Shown: positions 10,217 to 18,599 of the stretch, piece after piece | How the letters are laid out: each line of letters starts with the position of its first letter | How positions within the stretch are numbered: position 1 is the first letter of the stretch | NCBI RefSeq assembly: GCF_041296385.1 | Contig: NW_027183515.1 | Coordinates: 1-64,000 of the forward strand | Reading direction: 5' to 3' | Origin: Aphelocoma coerulescens | Lineage: Eukaryota > Chordata > Aves > Passeriformes > Corvidae | DNA length: 64,000 nucleotides | The notes under the pieces: generated by a model | Database searches by the model: none | Seen by the model: the letters and a program-made list of their open reading frames with translations, nothing else | Told to the model about the DNA's origin: nothing | Translations under genes and position numbers: made by a program

Positions 10217-12060
10217 ACAAAGGCTCTCCTGGGAGCCACGGGTCACAAAGCACCGTGGGCTCTGTGCAGCCCCGCTGTGTCACAATGGCCGCTGGCTTCC
10301 ACGAGCCCCCGCAGTGTCCCAGTGGGCCCCATGGCTTTAGGAGTGGGTGGCTGGGAGTTGGTGCCAGCGGCTGGGGGAGCAGCAGCAGGGACTGTGTGTG
10401 GACAGTGCCATGGCCACTTGTGTGGCCACTGGTGTCTCTGTGCCAGGCACAGCCGTGGTGTGTAACACCGGCTCCGGGTCCTTTGGCTGTGCAGGTGGCA
10501 GTCACGGCCTGGAGCAGGGCTGCTCCCGGGGGACAGCCTGGGGCAGGAGGCTGCTGGAGATTCATTCCCCACACGCTGCAGCTCCTTGTCATGAGGTGCT
10601 CGGAGTGATTGGAAAGGCTGTTGGCAGCAGGCAGTTCTCTGGGTTCGAGCTGTGGAGCTGTCAGCGGGAATGCAAAGGCCAAGCTGGTGAGCCTTTTGTC
10701 CTGGTGCCTTTAGTGTGTGAGCAGTCCCTGGTGCCGTTGTCTTTGGATCCTGAGTGTGGGAGAGGCAAGGCTTAGGATGGTGCGTAGAGCTGAGAAGGAA
10801 AGTGCCGAGAGCAGCGTGTGTGCTGCTGCTTTGAGGGGTGCAGTTGAAGTTGTAGGCAGCAAGAGCTTTCTCAGCTGGCCCTTTTGTGAGCTCTGCTTTT
10901 GCCAGATGACTTCCATCTTACCCTCTTACCATCTTAGCCTCTCATTTTTGCATATCCCAAACCCCCTTCCAAACATCCAGCAGCTGCTTGTAAAGAAGAA
11001 GTCCTAGAACAAAAAGCCAGTGCTGCCTTTCATAGCCCCTTTGCTGTCTATGAAGTAGAGGAAAGAAGCTAGTGAGACGCACTTTCTTTCTCAACTCCAT
11101 AGAGCGCATCCTTCTCTCAAGGTGGCAGAGTCCTTGGCGGAAGTGAAGCATCTGCAGCTGCAGTTCAGACTGAGAGATGTGCCAGGACAGGAAACATTTG
11201 CTGACCTTCCCTGTTCCCTGTGCAACATGATTCTCGCATCCCAGTCACTTTCACATACCTTCGGTATCCCTGAGTCCAAGCAGCTAAAGCTCACAGAGAC
11301 AGAAGTGTCAGGAAGGAAAACGTTCCAAAAGCACCCCCTTCTCTTATCAGCATATAAATTGTGCACAACAGGCTGCGGCACCGAACCTTCCTTCTCAGAT
11401 AGACATGCCATCACACTTTTCACTCTTGCAGCTCGGTTGAAAAGCTCCAGCAGCTGCTCCCGCAATAGCAAAAGGTTCTAGAAGTGAAAGCCAGTTTGGG
11501 GCTGCACCTTCTCCTTGCCGCATGTAAGCCACACCAAACTCCCTGATGCACTCTGTCCTCCCCTTCTCAAAGGAGTAGACGGTGGCATCAGGACACACCT
11601 GTGTCCCAGCAGCTGGGTGCCCAGCCGGGAGCAGGAGCAGGGCTGGGGCTGCTCCCAAAGTTGCCCCGCCCCAATGCCAGAGCCGGACATATGCTGAGGG
11701 GGGGCTGGATCAGGCTTTATTGTCCAGCTGCATGCCAGGAGTGAGCACAAAATCTACCTGCATTCTCTGCAGCATGCCATCCTGGAGCAGAGCCATTGCC
11801 AAAGGAAGCCGTCAGCCCGTGCCAAGCCAGTGCCGGAGTGGGATCCTAGCAGCACCTGTGGAAGCCGGGAGAGAGGAGCCCACCTGGAGCAGGTTCGTGC
11901 AGGATTAATCATCCCGTGGCTTCCCACCAGGGTCCTGTTGCTTCCAAAAGGCCCCACAGTGTCACTGTGGCCCCTCGGTTCCACCAGGTTCCATAGCGTC
12001 ACTGTGGTGCCCAGGGTTCCGTCAGCTTCGCCAGCATCCCCACGGTCTGCAGAGCTCCCC

Positions 12061-12436
12061 GAGCTTCTGTGGTGTCACAGTGGAGGCAGGGTTGCATCAG
12101 GTTCCATAGCATCAGCACGGTCTCCAGGGCTCCCAGAGGTTCTGTGGTGTCACAGTGGAGGCAGGGTTGCATCAGGTTCCATAGCATCACCACAGTCTCC
12201 AGGGCTCCCTGAGCTTCTGTGGTGTCACAGTGGAGGCAGGGTTGCATCAGGTTCCATAGCATCAGCACGGTCTCCAGGGCTCCCAGAGGTTCTGTGGTGT
12301 CACAGAGGAGGCAGGGTTGCATCAGGTTCCATAGCATCACCACGGTCTCCAGGGCTCCAAGAGCTTCTGTGGTGTCACAGAGGAGGCAGGGTTGCATCAG
12401 GTTCCATAGCATCAGCACGGTCTCCAGGGCTCCCCT
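12061..12436. repeat. 75-bp minisatellite in A2, five copies
   Basis: The period is 75 bp, starting gagcttctgtggtgtcacag. Copies alternate between gagctt and gaggtt starts. Because 75 is divisible by three, both strands stay open over its length, giving a 25-residue repeat protein on paper. Diverged copies of the same core lie just upstream (about 11955-12060). Confidence 0.95.
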
Positions 12437-12492
12437 GAGCTTCTGTGGTGGTGTCACAGAGGAGCCAGGCTTCCTTGTAGTTCCCCAGCATC

Positions 12493-12497
12493 ACAAA
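12493..12497. repeat. Target site duplication, left copy (ACAAA), provirus E1
   Basis: acaaa directly precedes the LTR and is repeated at 18600-18604 after the other LTR. The unoccupied site at 10217 has a single copy. The same pair flanks every provirus and solo LTR in the array. Confidence 0.88.
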
Positions 12498-12605
12498 TGT
12501 CGAAATTGATGGCGATGATGGTGATGAGGGTGTGGGTTCGGTCGGGCCCGGCTGGAGATGGACGGCGACGAGAGATCTCTATAAGCAGGTCTTTGGAGCA
12601 TGCAG

Positions 12606-12611
12606 TTTATT
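12606..12611 (-). promoter_or_regulatory. Polyadenylation signal AATAAA in the LTR
   Basis: AATAAA on the minus strand (tttatt on plus), about 110 bases from the U5 end. It is the only such signal at the expected place in the LTR and recurs at the same offset in all LTR copies. Confidence 0.75.
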
Positions 12612-12775
12612 GCAGAGGGCGTGGGTACAGGGGCACTGCTTAGAGCTGCCAGCTGCAGCTCCAAGCAGGCCCAAGGTGTAAGAGAGGGAGAGAGAGTGAG
12701 CGAGAGAGCTAGAGCAAGAGGCTGAGAGCTAAGAGTGTAAAGAGCAAGAGAGACAAACTAAGAGGAGAGCTGAAT

Positions 12776-12912
12776 TAAGAGGAAGAAGAAGAGCAAGAGA
12801 GTTACTAAGAGAGCTACTAAGAGGAGAAGAGCATTACTAAGAGAGCTACTAAGAGAGTTACTAAGAGCGTTACTAAGAGGAGAAGAGCATTACTAAGAGG
12901 AGAGGAGTTAAG
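12776..12912 (-). repeat. Short CTAAGAG repeats in LTR U3
   Basis: On the plus strand, multiple imperfect copies of actaagagag and gcattactaagagg, a purine-rich tract upstream of R. U3 repeats in retroviruses are often enhancers; that role here is inference. The same tract occurs in all LTRs of the array. Confidence 0.75.
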
Positions 12913-13217
12913 AGAGCGAGGAGCTTGTTACAATACAATAAATCATCTTCTGTAGTGAATATTCTAATTCTCAGTAGCCAATCTAATACAAGGTACAAAT
13001 CCTATAGCATTTACATACAGCCTATAAGAGTTCTTACATTACCATAGAGTGTTACATTTTAACTTCTAAAAACTACTCTTTGGACCCCTTCTGCTGAGCT
13101 AGTAGGGTCTGCTCTGACCCTTGGACCTGTCTGCAAGCAGAGGGTATTGTTCAATCAAGAGGGGATTACCTTCAGCCGGCTATACCATTGTTTTCCAGTT
13201 GTTCAGTAACTAAGACT

Positions 13218-14606
13218 CTATATCTCAAAGATGGCCTTCATTTCGATGTCGCTCACAGTTTTCATATTCCCAGAATCTTTTGTTAGGCAATCATATTTAT
13301 AAGGCTTTCCTGTTTCATCTTCCCCAACATCTCCCCCGTTCTGATGAACAACTAAGATATTAGATACAGTCCTACTCGTTATTTTTTGCACACACTGAAG
13401 CATACAAGGTACTGCTACTAAAACTATAATTATTACTACTAGAATAATCAAGCCTATTTTACAGAGTTCCCTTAGCCAAGGTGCAAAGCTCCAATCATCA
13501 AACAAACTGTCCAGCCAAGACGGGTCATCTGTTCTAATTTGGTTAGCTAGATCCTTTAGGTTTTGTAGCTGTTTGTGAATGGAAACAGAATGATCGGATA
13601 AGTTCATACAGCATAATCCTTCAAAATCTTCACAGCCGTGCCCATGTGCTAATAAAAGATAATCAACGGCAGCTCTATTTTGTAAAGTGGCATGTCTGAC
13701 TGCCTCTTCATCGGTTAACAGATCACTGATCATAGTAGAGGTGGCATTTACCTCCTTGCTGAGCCAACATCCCAACTTGTTTAACTGTTTTAAAGCAATT
13801 GAGGAGCTTAACTGAGGTAGAAAAATGCTTGCAACAATTGATTTTCCAGAGTTCCAAGGGTGGAAGTCACTATCACAGTCACTATCGTACTGATGTCCCC
13901 AGGAAGATCTGATCTTTCTGCTTTTCTTTTTGATTACCTCTTTGACACTGGGAGCAATAATTGTAAGTTGTCCCAGAGCACAAGGGCCACCATCTATTTT
14001 TGAAGGTATACCTTGCCAGGCCCTGTCTCCACAGATGAGCCAAATTCCTCTGGGGAATCGAATAGGAAGTTTGCTAAAACGATCTGCATGAGGTTCGTCA
14101 TATATAAGAAGCTTAACTTGACTACACCAAGAAGTTACATTGCTATAAGCTGGGTGATATGGGGTAACATTTAAATGGGGACCGTTTTCTCCTTGAAAGT
14201 GAAAGAAATAGCAGGTATCCATAGTTAACGAACCTAGGATTTCTAGCTCTTGAAGGTCAGATTTATCAATTTTAGAATTATCAATATAAGTTTGGTGTCT
14301 ATGGCTGGGAGTTGGAGATACATGATGATCGTCATATGGCCAATACTTATCAAGAGTAATATTATCAAAACCTTCTGGAAGAGGTACTCCAACTAAACAG
14401 GTTGAAAAAGGTTTGTCAGGGCTTGTGTCAGATAGACAGATGGTATCGGAGCCTGCGGATTTGGCTAAAGCAACCCAGACATTTGTCTTTGGTTGATTCA
14501 CAGGTAAAGCTTCACTACAAAAACTAAAACAAAAGAATAAAAGCAACATGCACGCGCGCAAATGAGAAAACTCCATTCTTTTCTTGAGCTGTTTTTGGCA
14601 GATCAC
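13218..14606 (-). CDS. env: Envelope glycoprotein, E1 (462 aa, open)
   Basis: Viral entry glycoprotein with alpharetrovirus-like organisation. Residues 19-33 form a hydrophobic signal peptide; a second Met at 11 is the likelier start. The surface subunit spans about 34-233 and is short, near 200 residues. A furin-type Arg-Lys-Ile-Arg is at 230-233. After it, Cys244 and Cys280 flank a hydrophobic internal segment, the 36-residue spacing of the internal fusion loop known in avian sarcoma/leukosis TM. An immunosuppressive-domain-like stretch lies at about 308-327, followed by C-X6-C-C at 325-333. The membrane span is about 384-403, and the 59-residue tail has a Tyr-X-X-Leu at 438-441. N-glycosylation sequons are at 82, 146, 156, 287 and 335. 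Residues 427-462 are encoded in the LTR. No stop or frameshift is present. Fusion activity is unknown. Confidence 0.92.
   Translation of the reverse strand: MICQKQLKKRMEFSHLRACMLLLFFCFSFCSEALPVNQPKTNVWVALAKSAGSDTICLSDTSPDKPFSTCLVGVPLPEGFDNITLDKYWPYDDHHVSPTPSHRHQTYIDNSKIDKSDLQELEILGSLTMDTCYFFHFQGENGPHLNVTPYHPAYSNVTSWCSQVKLLIYDEPHADRFSKLPIRFPRGIWLICGDRAWQGIPSKIDGGPCALGQLTIIAPSVKEVIKKKSRKIRSSWGHQYDSDCDSDFHPWNSGKSIVASIFLPQLSSSIALKQLNKLGCWLSKEVNATSTMISDLLTDEEAVRHATLQNRAAVDYLLLAHGHGCEDFEGLCCMNLSDHSVSIHKQLQNLKDLANQIRTDDPSWLDSLFDDWSFAPWLRELCKIGLIILVVIIIVLVAVPCMLQCVQKITSRTVSNILVVHQNGGDVGEDETGKPYKYDCLTKDSGNMKTVSDIEMKAIFEI
13330..13337 (-). promoter_or_regulatory. Polypurine tract, E1
   Basis: GGGGGAGA on the minus strand, directly before the TGTTGGGG LTR start and inside env. 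It is the expected plus-strand primer. The same tract is at 21705, 30080, 41710, 50085 and 61715 in the other proviruses. Confidence 0.75.
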
Positions 14607-14630
14607 TTTCTTCTGGTGATTCTGCGCAGT

Positions 14631-15653
14631 TCAGGTCTGGGTGCTTGCTTCCTGGCTTCCACTTGCAGAGTCACTGGCTGGTGTGGTGGCATCAGCAGGC
14701 TTTGATGCGAGGTATGGCTTCACGTTTTTTGCTGGAACCCACTTGATTCCTTCACCTGTGGAAACACATGCAAACCCCTTCCCCCACATTATAAGATTGT
14801 ATGGTCCTTCTATTTTTCCTGAGTCTAGATTTTTAATCAAAACTGGGGGGCGCTCTTTCAGTTTTGCTTTTTTGTTGTTCAAAAAATGTCTATAAATGGG
14901 GGGATCAGGCTCTTCTGCAGAGCTATTCAAAAAATTGTAAACATACAAAGCCTTGTTCAACCTCCTTTGAGGTGTATCCTGGACTTCTCCCCCTCTCTGT
15001 TGATCTAAAATGCGTTTTAGGGTTTGATGTGTTCTTTTTAGGGTACTTTTTAGCAGTTGTTTAAGATACGGTGAGCAAATACCACTATCTCTTACAGCCC
15101 TTCTTAGTTCTTTAATTTCGTGAGTGGGGATGGGAACCCACGTTTTGGGACTGTCAGGCTGTTGGCTAGCTATCACAGGCTTAGCTAATAGACTTTCATC
15201 TTTACAGCTTTGGAGTCTTATTTCATGCCAATCTGTTAATTGAGAATAATCTGAGCACTTTGGAGGATTTTTTGATTCAGAAAGTAGCGCTAACAAACTC
15301 TCAGAACTCGTTTTCTCCTTATGGGTTGCAAGATCCCAGCCGCTCGCTGGCGGGACTCTGGGGCTCATTGCAAACAAATCTGGCTGCTTTTCAGGGTTTC
15401 CTGGTGTTAGATTTAAAGCATCAGCTCGGGCAGAGCGGCTCTCCGTCTTCCCTGCCACTGGAGCTGCACCACTGCCCTCCGTTCCCCCCCTGTTTGCGGC
15501 TTGTGAGGCGAGGCTGAGCTGCGCGGAGGGATGTTGCTGGGCGGCGGTAGCCGAGGGATACAGCTGTGCGGTGCCGGAGGGCCCCGGCGGGGGCGGCGAT
15601 GGCACTGCCGATCTCCGCGGTGGCGGGCGAGGAGGCGGGGGGGCCGCGAGCAA
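14631..15653 (-). pseudogene. Gag capsid-integrase fusion frame, E1 (340 aa)
   Basis: An internally deleted gag-pol remnant. Residues 1-60 are Pro/Ala/Ser-rich and continue the matrix/proline domain of the frame upstream. Residues about 172-204 look like the start of beta/alpha-type capsid. From about residue 206 the sequence is integrase: the end of the core domain just after the catalytic glutamate, then the C-terminal DNA-binding domain (about 268-315, ending Trp-Val-Pro-Ala-Lys). The join is near 15040 and in frame. The rest of capsid, nucleocapsid, protease, reverse transcriptase, RNase H and the integrase catalytic triad are gone. The reading frame is open upstream to 15782, where a TAA separates it from the matrix frame, so this ATG may not be a natural start. 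It ends 24 bases before env. Confidence 0.82.
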
Positions 15654-15782
15654 CCGGCTCCGCGGCAGCGGGCGAGGGGGTGCGGGTGGCTCTATTGAAG
15701 GCGAGGTGAAAGCCGTGGGGGGCGGTGGCGGAGCTAGTTCCGTGAGCAGTGCTGTGGTTGGAGAAGTGTGAGCGTGCGTGGG

Positions 15783-17147
15783 TTACGCCATCAGGTCAAC
15801 GTGGCGGACTGTGATGGCCGCTGTCTGTGTGTCGGGGAGAGCGGGAGGTGGCAGGGCTGTCCCGTCGGCAGGAGACGATCCCGGGGCTGCGGGAGGCGGG
15901 AGGGCCGGCGTGGAGGCGGCGGGAGTATGTTGCGGTGGGGCCATGGCGAACGGTGGGCCAGTCGGCGGCTGGACCGCGGCGTGCTGCCGCTGGGAGTTTG
16001 CAGGCTGGGCTGGTGTGGCTGCCGGCGCGGCGGTGCCAGGAGACGGGGCTGGAGCAGCGGCAGGCACGGGAGAGGCAGCAGCCATCTGTGTAGGCGCTGC
16101 AGCGCCGGCACCAGGTGGCTGGCGGGGCTGGGGCGCTCCGTGTCCCACGGACGCGGACGGGACGTTGACCACCACCGGCGCCGTGTCGGTGGCGGCGAGG
16201 GGGACCTGGGGGGCTGGAAGAAGGGTCGCCGCCTGGCTTTGCGGGGGGCCGGCTATGATGGTGGCTACAGCCATAACAGGCGCGGCTAGGGGAGCGGTAG
16301 GACCCGTAGGTGGCTGGGGAGCAGCCGCTGGCCCCGCGGGGCTATCGGCGGGGGGCGGGGCCGCGAAGGCGCTGGCGGACGGGGTGGGAGGAGCGAGGGA
16401 CGGGGCCGCGAAGACGCTGGAGCCGAGGGCGGGGACCGCGGGAGCCGGGGCAGCAGGGAGGAACGGGATGGGGGGGGCGGGGATGGGGGGAGCGGTGGAG
16501 GGGGTCGTAGGGTCCGGTGGGACAGGGGTGACGGCTGCCAGGACAGCGGGGGCGGGGGGCGGGGCGGCACGAGTCAGTCGGACCGCGGCTACCGGAGCCG
16601 CGAGAGGCGGGACAGCAGGGACTAACGGGACCGTGGGGGTGGAGATGACGGGGGCGGTGGGGGGGGCGGTGGAGTCCGGTGGGGCAGGGGTGACCGGTGC
16701 AGGGACCGCGGGGGGGTGGGGCGGGGCGGCACGAGACAGCTGGACCGCGGGTACCGGAGCCGTGAGGTCCGGCGGCGGGGCGGGGGCCGTGCCCGGTTGC
16801 AGGCTCGCGGCGGCAAGGGGCGGGCTCGCAGCAGGAGCGGGACCCGGCGAGGTGGCTGCTGCGGGCGGCGCCTTCACAGCAAACAGCTCCACGAGCGCTC
16901 TGCAAGCCGGGACCAGCTCCGCGGCAGCCCAATCCCGGCGGGAGATATTATTAAAGAGTTTAACCCGAACTGTGTCCCAGAAGTCTCTTGTAAAGACGGC
17001 TGAACGGTCAGCATTTGGGAAATTAATCAGAGTCCATTCTAAGAGGTTTTTTAGCTCCTGTTTAGGTAATTGACTTGGACCGGAGCTTAGTAAGTACTTA
17101 AGTTGTTTATAGAGATGTCTGTCATGGGCAGAGTGAGTTTGTCCCAT
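15783..17147 (-). CDS. gag: Truncated Gag: matrix plus Pro/Ala-rich domain, E1 (454 aa)
   Basis: Starts Met-Gly, the N-myristoylation context of retroviral Gag. Residues 1 to about 92 form a compact matrix-like domain of betaretroviral character (Leu/Lys/Trp-rich, with an Asn-Phe-Pro and a Trp-Asp-Thr-Val segment). Residues 93-454 are almost wholly Pro, Ala, Thr and Val, with very GC-rich codons unlike the AT-richer env. The frame stops at a TAA (15785-15783). The same frame continues open beyond it to capsid and integrase sequence, so the TAA looks like a lesion in a longer gag. If made, the protein would be a membrane-targeted Gag fragment without capsid or nucleocapsid. The long plus-strand frame opposite it is a GC-rich shadow. 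Confidence 0.8.
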   Translation of the reverse strand: MGQTHSAHDRHLYKQLKYLLSSGPSQLPKQELKNLLEWTLINFPNADRSAVFTRDFWDTVRVKLFNNISRRDWAAAELVPACRALVELFAVKAPPAAATSPGPAPAASPPLAAASLQPGTAPAPPPDLTAPVPAVQLSRAAPPHPPAVPAPVTPAPPDSTAPPTAPVISTPTVPLVPAVPPLAAPVAAVRLTRAAPPPAPAVLAAVTPVPPDPTTPSTAPPIPAPPIPFLPAAPAPAVPALGSSVFAAPSLAPPTPSASAFAAPPPADSPAGPAAAPQPPTGPTAPLAAPVMAVATIIAGPPQSQAATLLPAPQVPLAATDTAPVVVNVPSASVGHGAPQPRQPPGAGAAAPTQMAAASPVPAAAPAPSPGTAAPAATPAQPANSQRQHAAVQPPTGPPFAMAPPQHTPAASTPALPPPAAPGSSPADGTALPPPALPDTQTAAITVRHVDLMA

Positions 17148-17271
17148 TATTGACCAGTATGATACTCACCTAGATGTCGCAGGGGGCAGGGTCCTTAATC
17201 AGAAGTCCGTCGTGGGGGGCTGGCCAGGCTCTCCACACGGCGCTCAGGACGCTGCTGTCGGGTCCCTCCTC

Positions 17272-17680
17272 AGAGCTCCGGTTTCAGGCGTCGCTTGGCA
17301 ACGGCTTTCCGTGCTCGGGACCTCGCAGGTGTCTCCACTCAGAGCTCCAGCGCGGGCGGTGCTGAGCAATACCCGCCTGTGCTCGGGCGCGCGGCTGGAT
17401 CCCTCCTAAGAGCTCCGGTCTGCACTGCTTAGCAGCGTGTCCGTGCTCGAGGGGTACCACGGCAAACTTCCTCAAAGAGCTCCAGGTAACCGCTGCGCAG
17501 CAGTGGCCGTCTGTGCTCGAGGACTGCCAGGCAATTTCCTCCCTCCGAGAGCTCCAGGTAATTGCTACGAAGTAACGGCTCCCCGTGCTCGAGGGCTGCC
17601 TCAGCAGAGTTATAGAGCTCCGGCTTTTACGCTGCGCAGCAACGGTATGCCGTGCTCACGACACGTTCCAGGTGGCTATA
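17272..17680 (-). repeat. Six ~68-bp leader repeats, E1
   Basis: Tandem degenerate repeats marked by agagctcc at 17272, 17341, 17409, 17476, 17548 and 17614 (spacings 66-72). Most copies carry ccgtgctcgagg or a close variant. They lie in the untranslated leader between primer site and gag. GAGCTC and CTCGAG are self-complementary hexamers. Copies in other proviruses: 25647, 34022, 45652 and 54027. Confidence 0.85.
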
Positions 17681-17746
17681 ACTGGTCTTTTAGTTACCGT
17701 CCATGGCGAAGTCTCTCACAGGTGGAAGAAGCTGAATCAGGCCTTC

Positions 17747-17764
17747 ACTCACGTTTGGGCGCCA
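17747..17764 (-). promoter_or_regulatory. Primer binding site, tRNA-Lys-like, E1
   Basis: Minus-strand TGGCGCCCAAACGTGAGT lies three bases inside the LTR edge. It resembles the tRNA-Lys(CTT) complement, with an extra A and at least one mismatch. The same site is at 26122, 34497, 46127 and 54502. Confidence 0.7.
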
Positions 17765-17767
17765 GTT

Positions 17768-18599
17768 TGTCGAAATTGATGGCGATGATGGTGATGAGGG
17801 TGTGGGTTCGGTCGGGCCCGGCTGGAGATGGACGGCGACGAGAGATCTCTATAAGCAGGTCTTTGGAGCATGCAGTTTATTGCAGAGGGCGTGGGTACAG
17901 GGGCACTGCTTAGAGCTGCCAGCTGCAGCTCCAAGCAGGCCCAAGGTGTAAGAGAGGGAGAGAGAGTGAGCGAGAGAGCTAGAGCAAGAGGCTGAGAGCT
18001 AAGAGTGTAAAGAGCAAGAGAGACAAACTAAGAGGAGAGCTGAATTAAGAGGAAGAAGAAGAGCAAGAGAGTTACTAAGAGAGCTACTAAGAGGAGAAGA
18101 GCATTACTAAGAGAGCTACTAAGAGAGTTACTAAGAGCGTTACTAAGAGGAGAAGAGCATTACTAAGAGGAGAGGAGTTAAGAGAGCGAGGAGCTTGTTA
18201 CAATACAATAAATCATCTTCTGTAGTGAATATTCTAATTCTCAGTAGCCAATCTAATACAAGGTACAAATCCTATAGCATTTACATACAGCCTATAAGAG
18301 TTCTTACATTACCATAGAGTGTTACATTTTAACTTCTAAAAACTACTCTTTGGACCCCTTCTGCTGAGCTAGTAGGGTCTGCTCTGACCCTTGGACCTGT
18401 CTGCAAGCAGAGGGTATTGTTCAATCAAGAGGGGATTACCTTCAGCCGGCTATACCATTGTTTTCCAGTTGTTCAGTAACTAAGACTCTATATCTCAAAG
18501 ATGGCCTTCATTTCGATGTCGCTCACAGTTTTCATATTCCCAGAATCTTTTGTTAGGCAATCATATTTATAAGGCTTTCCTGTTTCATCTTCCCCAACA
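17768..18599 (-). repeat. 5' LTR of E1 (832 bp)
   Basis: Identical in layout to the 3' LTR at 12498-13329. The outer edge is ...ccccaaca followed by acaaa, the right-hand target duplication. It holds a copy of the Env C-terminal codons (18490-18599 region) without the rest of env. Confidence 0.9.

Larger units (their letters stand above)
10217..12497. repeat. Array unit A2
   Basis: Full copy (2,281 bp, with the 8 extra bases of A1). The minisatellite is at 12061-12436. It carries c at 11335 (cgttccaaaag), a variant found again only in A6 and A9. It ends with acaaa, the left target duplication of provirus E1. No recognised gene. Confidence 0.95.
12498..13329 (-). repeat. 3' LTR of E1 (832 bp)
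   Basis: Starts TGTTGGGG on the minus strand immediately after a purine tract and ends CGACA. The U3 start encodes the last 36 Env residues. AATAAA is at 12611-12606. I see no clear TATA box. Confidence 0.88.
12498..18599 (-). mobile_element. Provirus E1, defective beta/alpha-like ERV (6,102 bp)
   Basis: Complete LTR-to-LTR element on the minus strand: 5' LTR 18599-17768, tRNA-Lys-like primer site, leader repeats, gag matrix frame 17147-15783, gag-integrase fusion frame to 14631, env 14606-13218, polypurine tract 13337-13330, 3' LTR 13329-12498. The element is TG...CA bounded with a 5-bp ACAAA duplication. Most of gag-pro-pol is deleted, so it cannot replicate on its own. I saw no difference between its two LTRs on reading, which means recent insertion or later homogenisation. 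Confidence 0.92.

Noticed and set aside
12498..13056. A shorter LTR ending at TGTAACACTC (13056)
   Set aside because: That end has no purine tract or flanking duplication. The 13329 end has GGGGGAGA beside it and gives matching ACAAA on every copy, including the solo LTRs.
15778..17073. Long plus-strand frame (431 codons, Gly/Ala-rich) opposite gag, repeated in each provirus
   Set aside because: It mirrors the GC-rich Pro/Ala gag codons; its composition is that of an antisense shadow and no domain is visible.
18488..18599. A separate truncated env fragment outside the 5' LTR
   Set aside because: It is the start of U3, which overlaps env; the provirus is bounded normally, so no extra rearrangement is needed.
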